Assembly: GCA_902518165.1 (NCBI GenBank)
Contig: CABYFB010000003.1
Location: forward strand, 1 to 64,000
Origin: an uncultured Pelagibacteraceae bacterium
GTDB taxonomy: Bacteria > Pseudomonadota > Alphaproteobacteria > Pelagibacterales > Pelagibacteraceae
Length of the DNA: 64,000 bases
Direction of reading: 5' to 3'
A program made the position numbers and the translations under genes. The notes under the pieces were generated by a model. The model saw only the letters and a program-made list of their open reading frames with translations. It searched no databases and was not told where the DNA came from. This document shows positions 56,328-64,000 of this stretch, in pieces (position 1 is the first letter of the stretch; each line of letters begins with the position of its first letter).

Positions 56328-56849
56328 ATGTCAGATCAAAAAGACGAAAAAAAGACCAACAGAAGAGATTTCTTGTTTACTGCTACTGCCGCCGCAGGTG
56401 CAGTTGGAGTAGGTGCTGCTGTTTGGCCATTAGTTGATCAAATGAACCCAGATGCCTCTGTAAAAGCATTAGCAAGCACAGAAGTAGATGTGAGTTCAAT
56501 GCAACCCGGACAATCTTTAACAGTTCTTTGGAGAGGTAAACCTGTTTTTATAAAGAGAAGAACGGATGATGAAATTAAAAAAGCGAGAGCAGTTGACATC
56601 AATGATCTTAAGCATCCTGAAAAAGATGAAGATAGAGCAAAAAATCCTGAATGGTTAGTGATGCTTGGAATTTGTACTCATCTTGGATGTGTACCACTAA
56701 CAGATAAAGGTGATTATGATGGTTGGTTTTGTCCTTGCCATGGTTCTCATTATGATACATCTGGTAGAATTAGAAAAGGACCAGCTCCAACTAATATGGA
56801 GATACCTAAATACGAATTTGTAAATACTAACACGATTAAGATTGGATAA
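56328..56849 (+). CDS. petA: Cytochrome bc1 Rieske iron-sulfur subunit
   Basis: The 173-residue protein has a twin-arginine type signal anchor ([20 protein letters not shown], residues 11-30) that stays as the membrane helix. Both Rieske cluster motifs are present: CTHLGCVP near 117 and CPCHGSHYD near 137. It passes electrons from ubiquinol to cytochrome c1. First gene of petABC. It is 2 bases from petB. Confidence 0.97.
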   Translation: MSDQKDEKKTNRRDFLFTATAAAGAVGVGAAVWPLVDQMNPDASVKALASTEVDVSSMQPGQSLTVLWRGKPVFIKRRTDDEIKKARAVDINDLKHPEKDEDRAKNPEWLVMLGICTHLGCVPLTDKGDYDGWFCPCHGSHYDTSGRIRKGPAPTNMEIPKYEFVNTNTIKIG

Positions 56850-56851
56850 AT

Positions 56852-58123
56852 ATGAGTAATCACGAATACACACCTAGTTCAAAGTTTGGTAAATGGTTTA
56901 ATGATAGATTGCCTTTGCTTACATTGGCAAATCACTTAACAGATTACCCTACACCAAAAAATTTAAATTACTGGTGGACTTTTGGTGGGATATTAACTTT
57001 TTGCTTAATTACCCAAATAGTTACAGGATTAGTTTTGGCTATGCACTACATTGCTCATGCAGATATGGCATTCAGCAGTGTCGAACATATAATGAGAGAT
57101 GTGAATTATGGATGGTTGTTAAGATATGTTCACGCAAATGGTGCTTCTATGTTTTTCCTTGCAGTTTATATTCATATTTTTAGATCTTTATTTTACGGAT
57201 CATATAAATCTCCTAGAGAAATAATTTGGATACTTGGAATTATAATTTATCTGCTAATGATGGCAGCTGCTTTTATGGGATATGTTCTTCCTTGGGGACA
57301 AATGAGTTTTTGGGGAGCAACAGTAATAACGAATTTATTTAGTGCAATTCCACTTGTGGGGGAGAGTATAACAACTTGGTTATGGGGTGGTTACTCAGTT
57401 GACAATCCAACTCTAACAAGATTTTTTACTCTTCATTACTTGATACCATTTTTAATACTAGGGCTTGTAGTACTTCACATATGGGCATTACATGTTCCTG
57501 GAAATAATAATCCAGTTGGTATTGATATTAAAAAACCTTCTAAAGATACGGTTCCGTTTCATCCATATATAGTAATTAAAGATGCTTTTGCGTTATTAAT
57601 GTTTTGTATTGTTTTTGCGTTGTTTGTATTTTATCAGCCAAATATTTTAGGACATGCTGATAATTATATCGAGGCGGATCCACTTGTAACTCCTGCTCAT
57701 ATAGTTCCTGAGTGGTACTTATTGCCTTTTTATGCGATCTTAAGATCTGTTCCTGATAAACTTATGGGTGTTGTTGCTATGTTATCAGCTATTTTAATTT
57801 TAGCTGCTTTACCATGGTTGGATACGTCAAAAGTTAGATCAGCAGTTTTCAGACCGTTATTTAGACAGTTCTACTGGATCTTGGTAGCTGATGTTTTAAT
57901 TCTAGGATATGTAGGGGCGATGCCAGCTGAAGGATTGTACTTGTTAATTGCAAGAGTTGCTACAGCGTATTACTTTGCGCATTTTTTAATTATTCTTCCA
58001 GTTTTAGGATGGAAAGAAAAAACTACCCCGCTGCCTTTGAGTATCACCGAGCCAGTTTTAGGAGGCTCGCCAAATTTAGCTGCAGCAAGGAGTGATGAAA
58101 AAATAGAAAAAACAATAAAGTGA
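56852..58123 (+). CDS. petB: Cytochrome b of the bc1 complex
   Basis: The 423-residue protein has about eight membrane helices. Haem-binding histidines lie in [13 protein letters not shown] near 63 and [20 protein letters not shown] near 93, with further ones in [20 protein letters not shown] near 195. The quinol-site PEWY is in [21 protein letters not shown] near 288. It forms the quinol-oxidising core. The length of 423 exceeds the mitochondrial type, as in other alphaproteobacteria. It overlaps the petC GTG start by 4 bases. Confidence 0.98.
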   Translation: MSNHEYTPSSKFGKWFNDRLPLLTLANHLTDYPTPKNLNYWWTFGGILTFCLITQIVTGLVLAMHYIAHADMAFSSVEHIMRDVNYGWLLRYVHANGASMFFLAVYIHIFRSLFYGSYKSPREIIWILGIIIYLLMMAAAFMGYVLPWGQMSFWGATVITNLFSAIPLVGESITTWLWGGYSVDNPTLTRFFTLHYLIPFLILGLVVLHIWALHVPGNNNPVGIDIKKPSKDTVPFHPYIVIKDAFALLMFCIVFALFVFYQPNILGHADNYIEADPLVTPAHIVPEWYLLPFYAILRSVPDKLMGVVAMLSAILILAALPWLDTSKVRSAVFRPLFRQFYWILVADVLILGYVGAMPAEGLYLLIARVATAYYFAHFLIILPVLGWKEKTTPLPLSITEPVLGGSPNLAAARSDEKIEKTIK

Positions 58124-58902
58124 GAAAGTTAAAAAATATTTTTTTTGTATTAATATTCTCAGTTATAGTACTAAATTCATCTAACTCTGCTGAAAAATCA
58201 CCTCCTTTTTTAGAGACTAAATGGACTTTCAAAGGTCTCTTTGGAAAATTTGATAGAGCATCACTTCAAAGGGGTTATCAAGTATATACAGAAGTATGTG
58301 CATCTTGCCATTCTATGAAATATTTAACCTATAGAAATTTGGCAGAAAAGGGTGGACCAGAATTTTCTGAAGCTGAGGCTAAAGCAATAGCTGCAAGTTT
58401 TGAGGTAACAGATGGTCCTGACAGCACTGGAGAGATGTTTGTAAGACCAGCCAAATTATCTGATAAATTCGTGATGCCTTATGCTAATGAACAAGAAGCT
58501 AAAGCTGCTAATGGCGGTGCTTATCCACCAGATATGTCTGTTCTAGTTAAGGCAAGAAAGGGTGGAGCAGATTATATTTATTCCTTATTGTTAGGATATT
58601 CTGAACCACCAGAGGGTGTAGAACTCGATGATGGTGTTTATTATAATAAGTATATGTATGGCAATAAAATAAAAATGCCAGCTCCTTTATCTGATGACTT
58701 AATTGAGTATACAGATGGAACAAAAGCTACAGCTGAGCAAATGTCTAAAGATGTTACAAATTTTCTGATGTGGTCAGCAGAACCACATTTAGAACAAAGA
58801 CATAAAACAGGATTTAGAGTTATCGCTTATTTGATAATATTGACTGTATTGGTTTACTTTACAATGAAGAAGATATGGTCACGTGTTGAACCTAAAGTTT
58901 AG
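58120..58902 (+). CDS. petC: Cytochrome c1 of the bc1 complex
   Basis: The 260-residue protein uses a GTG start in the GTGA overlap with petB. A signal peptide ([21 protein letters not shown]) is followed by the haem c site CASCH near residue 60, with [21 protein letters not shown] near 140. The Met ligand is probably near 188 ([11 protein letters not shown]), and there is a C-terminal membrane anchor (about 232-250). It receives electrons from the Rieske protein. Its last 24 bases overlap convergent ychF. Confidence 0.97.
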   Translation: MRKLKNIFFVLIFSVIVLNSSNSAEKSPPFLETKWTFKGLFGKFDRASLQRGYQVYTEVCASCHSMKYLTYRNLAEKGGPEFSEAEAKAIAASFEVTDGPDSTGEMFVRPAKLSDKFVMPYANEQEAKAANGGAYPPDMSVLVKARKGGADYIYSLLLGYSEPPEGVELDDGVYYNKYMYGNKIKMPAPLSDDLIEYTDGTKATAEQMSKDVTNFLMWSAEPHLEQRHKTGFRVIAYLIILTVLVYFTMKKIWSRVEPKV

Positions 58903-59952
58903 AACATCCCCATCTTTAACGATATAATCTTTACCTTCTAATCTCATTTTACCATTTTCTCTAGATTTTAACCAACCTCCATTACCAACGAAATCTTGAT
59001 AAGACACAGTTTCTGCTCTTATAAAACCTTTTTCAAAATCTGTATGAATTATTCCTGCTGCTTGAGGCGCCATGCAATTTTTGTTAATTGTCCAAGCCCT
59101 TGTCTCCTCAACTCCTGAAGTGAAAAACGTCTCTAAAGATAAAAGGTCATATCCTTTTTTGATTAATAAATTTAATCCAGTATCATCTACTTTGATCATT
59201 TTCATATAGTTTTTTCTTTCTTCATTTTCTAGTTCATTTAATTGATTTTCTATTTCAGCTGAAATAGTTAGAGTGTTTTTAGAACCATATTTTTCAATAA
59301 AACTTTTTGTATAATTATTGCCTTTATCAATGCTATTTTCATCAACATTACAAACATACAATTTAGGTTTTGTTGACAATAATCCTGACAATTTAACATC
59401 CTTTTTATCAAATTCTTCGTATAATTTATTTATATCATCGTTATCATTAATTAAATTCTGAGCTCTTTCCAGAATTTGGTTTTGATTTTCGTCATTATTT
59501 TTTTTATTTTTCCTATCAAGTCTTTTTTGGATAGATTCCAAATCAGCTAAAGACATTTCTGTTTCAATTATTTCTAAATCTCTAATGGGATCAACTGTTG
59601 GATTTACATTCTGAATATCATCAGAATCAAAACACCTAATTAAATGAATAACAGCATCTACTTCTCTTATGTGGGATAAGAATTTGTTACCTAATCCTTC
59701 ACCTTTAGAGGCTCCTTCGACTAATCCTGCTATATCAACAAAAGATATTGTGGTATTTATTTTTTTTTTTGAATTTGAAATTTTAACCAATTCATCTAAC
59801 CTGTAATCTGGTACAGGAACTACACCTATATTTGGATCTATTGTACAGAAAGGAAAATTTGCTGCTTGGGCTTTACTTGAATTTGTAAGTGCATTAAATA
59901 AAGTAGATTTACCGACATTTGGTAAACCAACTATACCACACTTAAAACCCAT
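58879..59952 (-). CDS. ychF: Obg-like ATPase YchF
   Basis: The 357-residue P-loop protein has GLPNVGKSTLFNALT (near residues 8-22) and FVDIAGLVEGASKGEGLGNKFL near 70. The non-canonical NxxE-type specificity loop is YVCNVDEN near 203. The C-terminal TGS domain shows AAGIIHTDFEKGFIRAE and [13 protein letters not shown]. YchF binds ATP rather than GTP and affects ribosomes and oxidative stress. It directly follows pth, with no base between them. Confidence 0.96.
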   Translation of the reverse strand: MGFKCGIVGLPNVGKSTLFNALTNSSKAQAANFPFCTIDPNIGVVPVPDYRLDELVKISNSKKKINTTISFVDIAGLVEGASKGEGLGNKFLSHIREVDAVIHLIRCFDSDDIQNVNPTVDPIRDLEIIETEMSLADLESIQKRLDRKNKKNNDENQNQILERAQNLINDNDDINKLYEEFDKKDVKLSGLLSTKPKLYVCNVDENSIDKGNNYTKSFIEKYGSKNTLTISAEIENQLNELENEERKNYMKMIKVDDTGLNLLIKKGYDLLSLETFFTSGVEETRAWTINKNCMAPQAAGIIHTDFEKGFIRAETVSYQDFVGNGGWLKSRENGKMRLEGKDYIVKDGDVLNFRFNT

Positions 59953-60513
59953 TTAATTATTGTTAACTTTGCTTGAGAATAAATCTAATTTTTTATCTAT
60001 CAAAATAGCAATAGAGTCTATTATATTGTGAGTAATTTTTTCTAAGTGTTCTTGTTCATCATCAGAAAAATCATTTAAAACAAAGTCTGATACAGACATT
60101 TTATTCTCTGGCTTTCCAATCCCAATCCTCACTCTTGAATAGTCTTTTCCAATAAATTTATCAATTGAAGCAACTCCATTGTGACCTGCACTTGATCCAC
60201 CAAATTTTGCCTTTATTTTTCCAAATTCTACATCTAGATCATCATGAAAAACAATCACATCCTCTGCATCTATTTTGAAATATTCAAGCAATTCTCTGAT
60301 ACATATTCCTGAGTTGTTCATGAAAGTCAGAGGTTTGATAGCATAAATTTTCTTTTCCCCGATATTACCTGTTGTAAGTAAACCCTTAAATTTCGGCTTT
60401 TGCTTTGAAAGACCAAATTTTTGATTTATCGCATCTACAACTTTAAAACCTATATTATGTCTATTATTATGACTGTTTGGGGTTGGATTGCCCAAACCTA
60501 CGAGTAACAACAT
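59953..60513 (-). CDS. pth: Peptidyl-tRNA hydrolase
   Basis: The 186-residue protein has GLGNPTPNSHNNRHNIGFKVVD (residues 6-27, with catalytic His near 19). KPLTFMNNSGICIRELL is near 59 and VFHDDLDVEFGKIKAKFGGS near 88. It releases peptides from prematurely dissociated tRNAs. It lies in the conserved block prs-rplY-pth-ychF, 28 bases after rplY. Confidence 0.96.
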   Translation of the reverse strand: MLLLVGLGNPTPNSHNNRHNIGFKVVDAINQKFGLSKQKPKFKGLLTTGNIGEKKIYAIKPLTFMNNSGICIRELLEYFKIDAEDVIVFHDDLDVEFGKIKAKFGGSSAGHNGVASIDKFIGKDYSRVRIGIGKPENKMSVSDFVLNDFSDDEQEHLEKITHNIIDSIAILIDKKLDLFSSKVNNN

Positions 60514-60541
60514 TTTATTTTATTATTATTTTCACAGATTA

Positions 60542-61258
60542 TTATTTTTTCTCTGTTGGAGCTTTTCCTTCTTCTTTTCCTTTATCGCCATCTGCAGATT
60601 TTTCTGCACCTTCTTCAGATTTAGCATCTCCAACCGCAGCTGCCTCTGCAGCTTCTCCACCTTCTCCCTCAGCTTCTGCTGGTTTTTCAGGCTCTTTAAC
60701 AACCGTTGGTGCTGCGACGGTTGCGATTACAAAGTCTCTTCCTTGAATTGTAGGTGTTACATTTTCAGGTAAATTTATAAAAGATATTTTAATACTTGCT
60801 CCAATATCTAAGTTATTTAAATCTACAACTAACTCTGTTGGTATGTTTTCTGTAGGACATCTTAATTCAACTTTTCGTCTTACTATATTCAAAACTCCAC
60901 CTCTTTTTAATCCTGGTGACAATTCGTGGTTTATAAACTTAACAGGAATTTCTAAAATTACTTTTGCACCTTTAACAATTCTTAAAAAATCTAAATGTAT
61001 AGGCTCATCTGTAACTGTATCAAAATCAATAACTCTTGGTAAAACTTTTTGTTCTTTCCCATCAATATTAATTGAAATTATATTTGATAAAATATTTTCT
61101 TTATTTAATAAATTTTTTACTTCTTTAACAGAGACAGAGATTTTTTGATTTGGCTCCTCTCCTCCATAAATTATTCCTGGAACCATACCTTTAGTTCTAA
61201 GAGATTTAACTTCGCCCTTAGTTTTTGTTTCTCTTATTGTGGCTGCTAATAAACTCAT
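60542..61258 (-). CDS. rplY: 50S ribosomal protein L25, long (CTC) form
   Basis: The 238-residue protein has an L25 N-terminal 5S-rRNA binding domain (RTKGMVPGIIYGGEEPNQKI near 20). It also has the beta-barrel CTC extension (HELSPGLKRGGVLNIVRRKVELRCP near 111-135) and a final 50-residue tail made almost only of Glu, Ala, Gly and Lys. The tail DNA is visibly richer in G+C than the surroundings. It binds 5S rRNA in the large subunit. It lies between prs and pth. Confidence 0.95.
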   Translation of the reverse strand: MSLLAATIRETKTKGEVKSLRTKGMVPGIIYGGEEPNQKISVSVKEVKNLLNKENILSNIISINIDGKEQKVLPRVIDFDTVTDEPIHLDFLRIVKGAKVILEIPVKFINHELSPGLKRGGVLNIVRRKVELRCPTENIPTELVVDLNNLDIGASIKISFINLPENVTPTIQGRDFVIATVAAPTVVKEPEKPAEAEGEGGEAAEAAAVGDAKSEEGAEKSADGDKGKEEGKAPTEKK

Positions 61259-61303
61259 AAAGTGTCGGGTTTTTAACTTATGAAACTAAATTTTACAAGT
61301 AAA

Positions 61304-62236
61304 TTATTTAAATAGATCTGATACTGAGGTAGAATTTGATATCCTTTTAATAGCTTCTCCAACCAAATTAGAGATTGTTAATACCTCAATATTCTTAGCT
61401 TTTTTAACTTTCAGTGAATTATCTATTGTATCAGTTACAACTAAATTTTTTATCGAAGATTTCTTAATTTTTTCAACAGCATTACCACTTAATACACCAT
61501 GTGTTACATACACATGAACATCTTTAGCTCCTCTTTTTTTTAATTCAGAAGCTGCATTTACAATTGTTCCACCAGAGTCGATTATATCATCAACCAATAT
61601 ACAAGTTTTATTTTTTACATTTCCAATTACATTCATTACTTCTGACTTTCCAGGAGCAGGTCTTCTTTTATCTACTATTGCTAAATCTACATTTAACAAT
61701 TTTCCTAAAGCCCTTGCTCTTGCAGTACCACCGACATCTGGAGCAACACAGATTATATTATTTTTTTTTAATTTCTTTTTTATATGTCTAGCAAATATTG
61801 GAGTTGCAAATAAGTTATCTACTGGAATATCAAAAAATCCTTGAATTTGTCCAGAGTGTAAATCAACTGTAACGACCCTATCTGCTCCTGCTTTTGCAAT
61901 AAGGTTAGATACAAGTTTTGCAGATATAGATGTTCTAGGAACCACCTTTCTATCTTGTCTTGCATATCCAAAATATGGGATCACAGCAGTTATGTTTTTG
62001 GCCGATGATCTTTTTAAAGCATCAATCGATAGTAGTAATTCCATTAAATTGTCATTTGCAGGAGATGAAACGGATTGAATTAAAAAAATACTATTGCCTC
62101 TAATATTTTCATTAATTTCTATATAGATTTCTCCGTCTGCAAATTTTCTTATGTTTGAATTAACTAGTCTATTTTTTAAAAATTTAGATATTTTTTGACT
62201 AAGATGTTTATTACTGTTTCCTGTGAGAATTTTCAT
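61304..62236 (-). CDS. prs: Ribose-phosphate pyrophosphokinase (PRPP synthetase)
   Basis: The 310-residue protein has IQSVSSPANDNLMELLL near 52, the flexible-loop region VIPYFGYARQDRKVVPRTSI near 88-107, and VTVDLHSGQIQGFFDIPVDN near 124. The PRPP-binding loop is LVDDIIDSGGTIVNA near 213. It makes PRPP for purines (PurD pathway), pyrimidines, histidine and NAD. It follows pgeF by 10 bases and precedes rplY by 45 bases. Confidence 0.97.
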   Translation of the reverse strand: MKILTGNSNKHLSQKISKFLKNRLVNSNIRKFADGEIYIEINENIRGNSIFLIQSVSSPANDNLMELLLSIDALKRSSAKNITAVIPYFGYARQDRKVVPRTSISAKLVSNLIAKAGADRVVTVDLHSGQIQGFFDIPVDNLFATPIFARHIKKKLKKNNIICVAPDVGGTARARALGKLLNVDLAIVDKRRPAPGKSEVMNVIGNVKNKTCILVDDIIDSGGTIVNAASELKKRGAKDVHVYVTHGVLSGNAVEKIKKSSIKNLVVTDTIDNSLKVKKAKNIEVLTISNLVGEAIKRISNSTSVSDLFK

Positions 62237-62246
62237 CCGAGATAAC

Positions 62247-62999
62247 CTATTTAATCATAATTGCAGAAATATTTCTACCATAATCGTTATGCTTATTTTT
62301 TTTTGATCTCCTAGAACTAAAAAAGTTATTTTCTAGAGTGTAGGTATCTTTTCTTATTATATCTATTTTTTTAACTCCATTTTCATAAAATTGAGATTTT
62401 ATATATTCGCTTAAATCAAAATAAATTTTTTTCCTTTTAAATGTGAAGAAATTCACATTTTTTTTATTTTTTTCCTTAAACAATTTAAAAAAATCATTTT
62501 TTACTTCATAACTATTTTTTTTTATACATGGTCCAATGCAAGCAATCATATCTTTCTCTGAGCATCCATTTTTTTTTAAAAGCTGAATTGTTTTTTTTAC
62601 TATTCCCTTAAAAGCACCTTTCCACCCAGCATGTATTGCACCAACAAATTTTTGCTTTTTTTCTATAATTAGAATTGGCGCACAATCTGCAGTAAGTATA
62701 CTAATCGCAATATTTTGTTTATTTGTAATCATCGCATCTCCAGTCAATTTTTTTTTTGGAACATTATTAATTTTAAGAACTTTATTGCTGTGAATTTGAT
62801 TAAGAGAAACTAGATTACCACTTGCGCAACCTATTTTTTTTGAAACTATTTTTAAATTTTTACTTATATTAGCAATTTTATCTTTTGAACCTTTTCCACA
62901 ATTTAAACTTTTGTAGATTCCATGTGAGGTACCTCCTAATCTATTGAAAAAATAATGTGAAATGGATTTTTGATCTCTAAAAATTTTTGACTTAATCAC
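62247..62999 (-). CDS. pgeF: Laccase-domain protein PgeF/YfiH
   Basis: The 250-residue protein uses a GTG start in the GTGA overlap with the upstream methyltransferase gene. It has the DUF152 pattern: LNQIHSNKVLKI near 64, TADCAPILI near 101, GAIHAGWKGAFKGIVKKT near 118 (metal-binding His), and IACIGPCIKKNSYEV near 147. The Escherichia coli relative edits misincorporated L-Ser in peptidoglycan precursors. Multicopper oxidase or purine-nucleoside activities have also been reported for relatives. Confidence 0.9.
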   Translation of the reverse strand: MIKSKIFRDQKSISHYFFNRLGGTSHGIYKSLNCGKGSKDKIANISKNLKIVSKKIGCASGNLVSLNQIHSNKVLKINNVPKKKLTGDAMITNKQNIAISILTADCAPILIIEKKQKFVGAIHAGWKGAFKGIVKKTIQLLKKNGCSEKDMIACIGPCIKKNSYEVKNDFFKLFKEKNKKNVNFFTFKRKKIYFDLSEYIKSQFYENGVKKIDIIRKDTYTLENNFFSSRRSKKNKHNDYGRNISAIMIK

Positions 63000-64000
63000 T
63001 TAAAACCCAAATTAAAATTATTTTTAGATTTGCTTACAAATAAAACTTTAAACAAAGAGCCCATATATTTTTCATCAATTAATCTTTTTATTCTATAAAA
63101 TATGTCCGCTTTCTTACTAAATTGTAAATTTTTACTTATTATCTCAGCTCTATTTAATATACCTAATTTAGTTAAGAAATTACCTTGGGTAGTTATTAAA
63201 GATTTCAAATTAGAACTTGAAAACTCTTTTTTGTACATTTTAAAATTTATCAAATGAGTAATATCCGAGTTATAGGGATTTTCTAAAAAACTAATTTTTC
63301 TGTGCTTCTCAACACTTTGCAAAGTATTTTTCATTTTTCCACTTGTAAAGCCATAGTCTATCATTAATAAACCACCATTATTTTTAAATATAAAATTTGC
63401 TATTTCGTTAACAAATTTCATTGCTGAAGGTGAATATTCAACAAATTTTTCTTTTTCTATATTTTTACCTAAATATTTCTCAATTATTTTTGACGACACT
63501 TTTTGATCACAAACCTCAAACTTATTTTTTTTGTATGCTACATATTTTTCATACCAATTATCACTTTTTTTTAAAAACTGTTTGACAGGAAAAGCATCAA
63601 AAAACTCATTAGCCAAGAATATAGTTGGAGCCTTCGGAATTTCTTTTAAATTTCTTATCCAACTTGCTTTTTTCTTATCTATTTTACTCTTCTGAATTTT
63701 TATCAGTAATGGACTTTTTTCTAAAATTAAGAAATTAGCAGATAAACTTATTTCACTAAAATTATTTAAAGTTTTTATAATTTGTGACATCATCTCACCA
63801 TTACCTGCACCCAGCTCTACAATATTTATTTTTTTTGGTTTTTTTAAATTCTCCCAAAATGAAATTAACCAAATAGATATCATTTCTGAAAAAAGAACAG
63901 AAATATTAGGAGATGTTATGAAGTCACCTTTTTTTCCGAAAGGATTTTTTTTAATATAATAACCATTATCTTTGTCATACAAAGATTTGTAAATAAATCT
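62996..64000 (-). CDS. MidA/NDUFAF7-type SAM methyltransferase, 5' end outside the window
   Basis: The frame stays open to base 64000, with RFIYKSLYDKDNGYY read upstream of the internal TTG at 63982. The gene is therefore cut by the window edge and the TTG is not the start. Visible motifs are GDFITSPNISVLFSEMI, the SAM loop NIVELGAGNGEMMSQII, and LANEFFDAFPVKQFL, typical of DUF185/MidA. Mitochondrial relatives dimethylate an arginine of complex I subunit NDUFS2. It overlaps pgeF by 4 bases (GTGA). Confidence 0.9.
   Translation of the reverse strand, partial: RFIYKSLYDKDNGYYIKKNPFGKKGDFITSPNISVLFSEMISIWLISFWENLKKPKKINIVELGAGNGEMMSQIIKTLNNFSEISLSANFLILEKSPLLIKIQKSKIDKKKASWIRNLKEIPKAPTIFLANEFFDAFPVKQFLKKSDNWYEKYVAYKKNKFEVCDQKVSSKIIEKYLGKNIEKEKFVEYSPSAMKFVNEIANFIFKNNGGLLMIDYGFTSGKMKNTLQSVEKHRKISFLENPYNSDITHLINFKMYKKEFSSSNLKSLITTQGNFLTKLGILNRAEIISKNLQFSKKADIFYRIKRLIDEKYMGSLFKVLFVSKSKNNFNLGFK

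Overview
The window is a contiguous piece of a very A+T-rich, densely packed chromosome of an alphaproteobacterium, most likely of the SAR11/Pelagibacterales group. This is inferred from several things together: tiny or negative intergenic distances, frequent ATGA and TAATG overlaps, Lys/Asn/Ile-rich proteins, and alphaproteobacterial markers. The markers are a CcrM-type methyltransferase, an F0 ATP synthase cluster separate from F1, a BamF-like DUF3035 lipoprotein, DUF2093, a TIGR01459 HAD protein beside ribF, the prs-rplY-pth-ychF block, and a retinal-synthesis cluster. No insertion sequences, prophage, CRISPR array or rRNA were seen. There is one tRNA.

Layout. 1-2.1 kb: the end of a secreted or envelope-type protein with charged 11-residue repeats, plus a small secreted protein. 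2.1-7.0 kb: typA, a structured 309-base gap, an orphan secreted protein flanked by short repeats and terminator hairpins, and groEL-groES behind a heat-shock-like promoter. 7.1-13.6 kb: HAD hydrolase, ribF, ileS, lspA, bamF-like lipoprotein, pgi. 13.6-21.3 kb, minus strand: rsmD-purD, then an inner-core LPS and quinone run (ubiA-msbA-waaA-lpxK-lpxL). 21.3-24.2 kb: DUF2721, quinone reductase, pirin, haloacid dehalogenase-like. 24.2-33.2 kb: rsmE, the aa3-type cytochrome oxidase operon with assembly factors (ctaC-ctaD-ctaB-small ORF-ctaG-ctaE-SURF1), thrC, peroxiredoxin, FkbM methyltransferase.

33.2-46.0 kb is one long minus-strand block. In transcription order it holds DUF721/DciA-like, a DsbA-like protein, smc, F0 ATP synthase (atpI-B-E-F'-F), crtI-crtB-crtY-blh (retinal, presumably for proteorhodopsin), a small two-helix membrane ORF broken by one in-frame TGA, ispH, thrB and rnhA. 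46.0-50.6 kb: mutY, an FAD monooxygenase, ccrM, rnhB and a uracil-DNA glycosylase. 50.6-55.8 kb: TPR protein, ispE, tRNA-Gln directly followed by cca, greA, hemF. 55.8-64 kb: trmL-like, petABC (cytochrome bc1), and ychF, pth, rplY, prs, pgeF and a MidA-like methyltransferase cut by the right edge.

Together the genes give a respiratory core (bc1, aa3 oxidase, F0), a light-harvesting pigment pathway beside the proton-driven ATP synthase, LPS core/lipid A assembly, DNA repair and methylation, and housekeeping translation. The observations most worth a second look are the split micro-ORF upstream of ispH, an SMC protein that appears to lack its hinge, the repeat- and terminator-flanked gap around the 221-residue orphan, tRNA-Gln abutting cca, and the retinal genes directly behind the F0 operon. 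I see no clearly new defence or mobile system.
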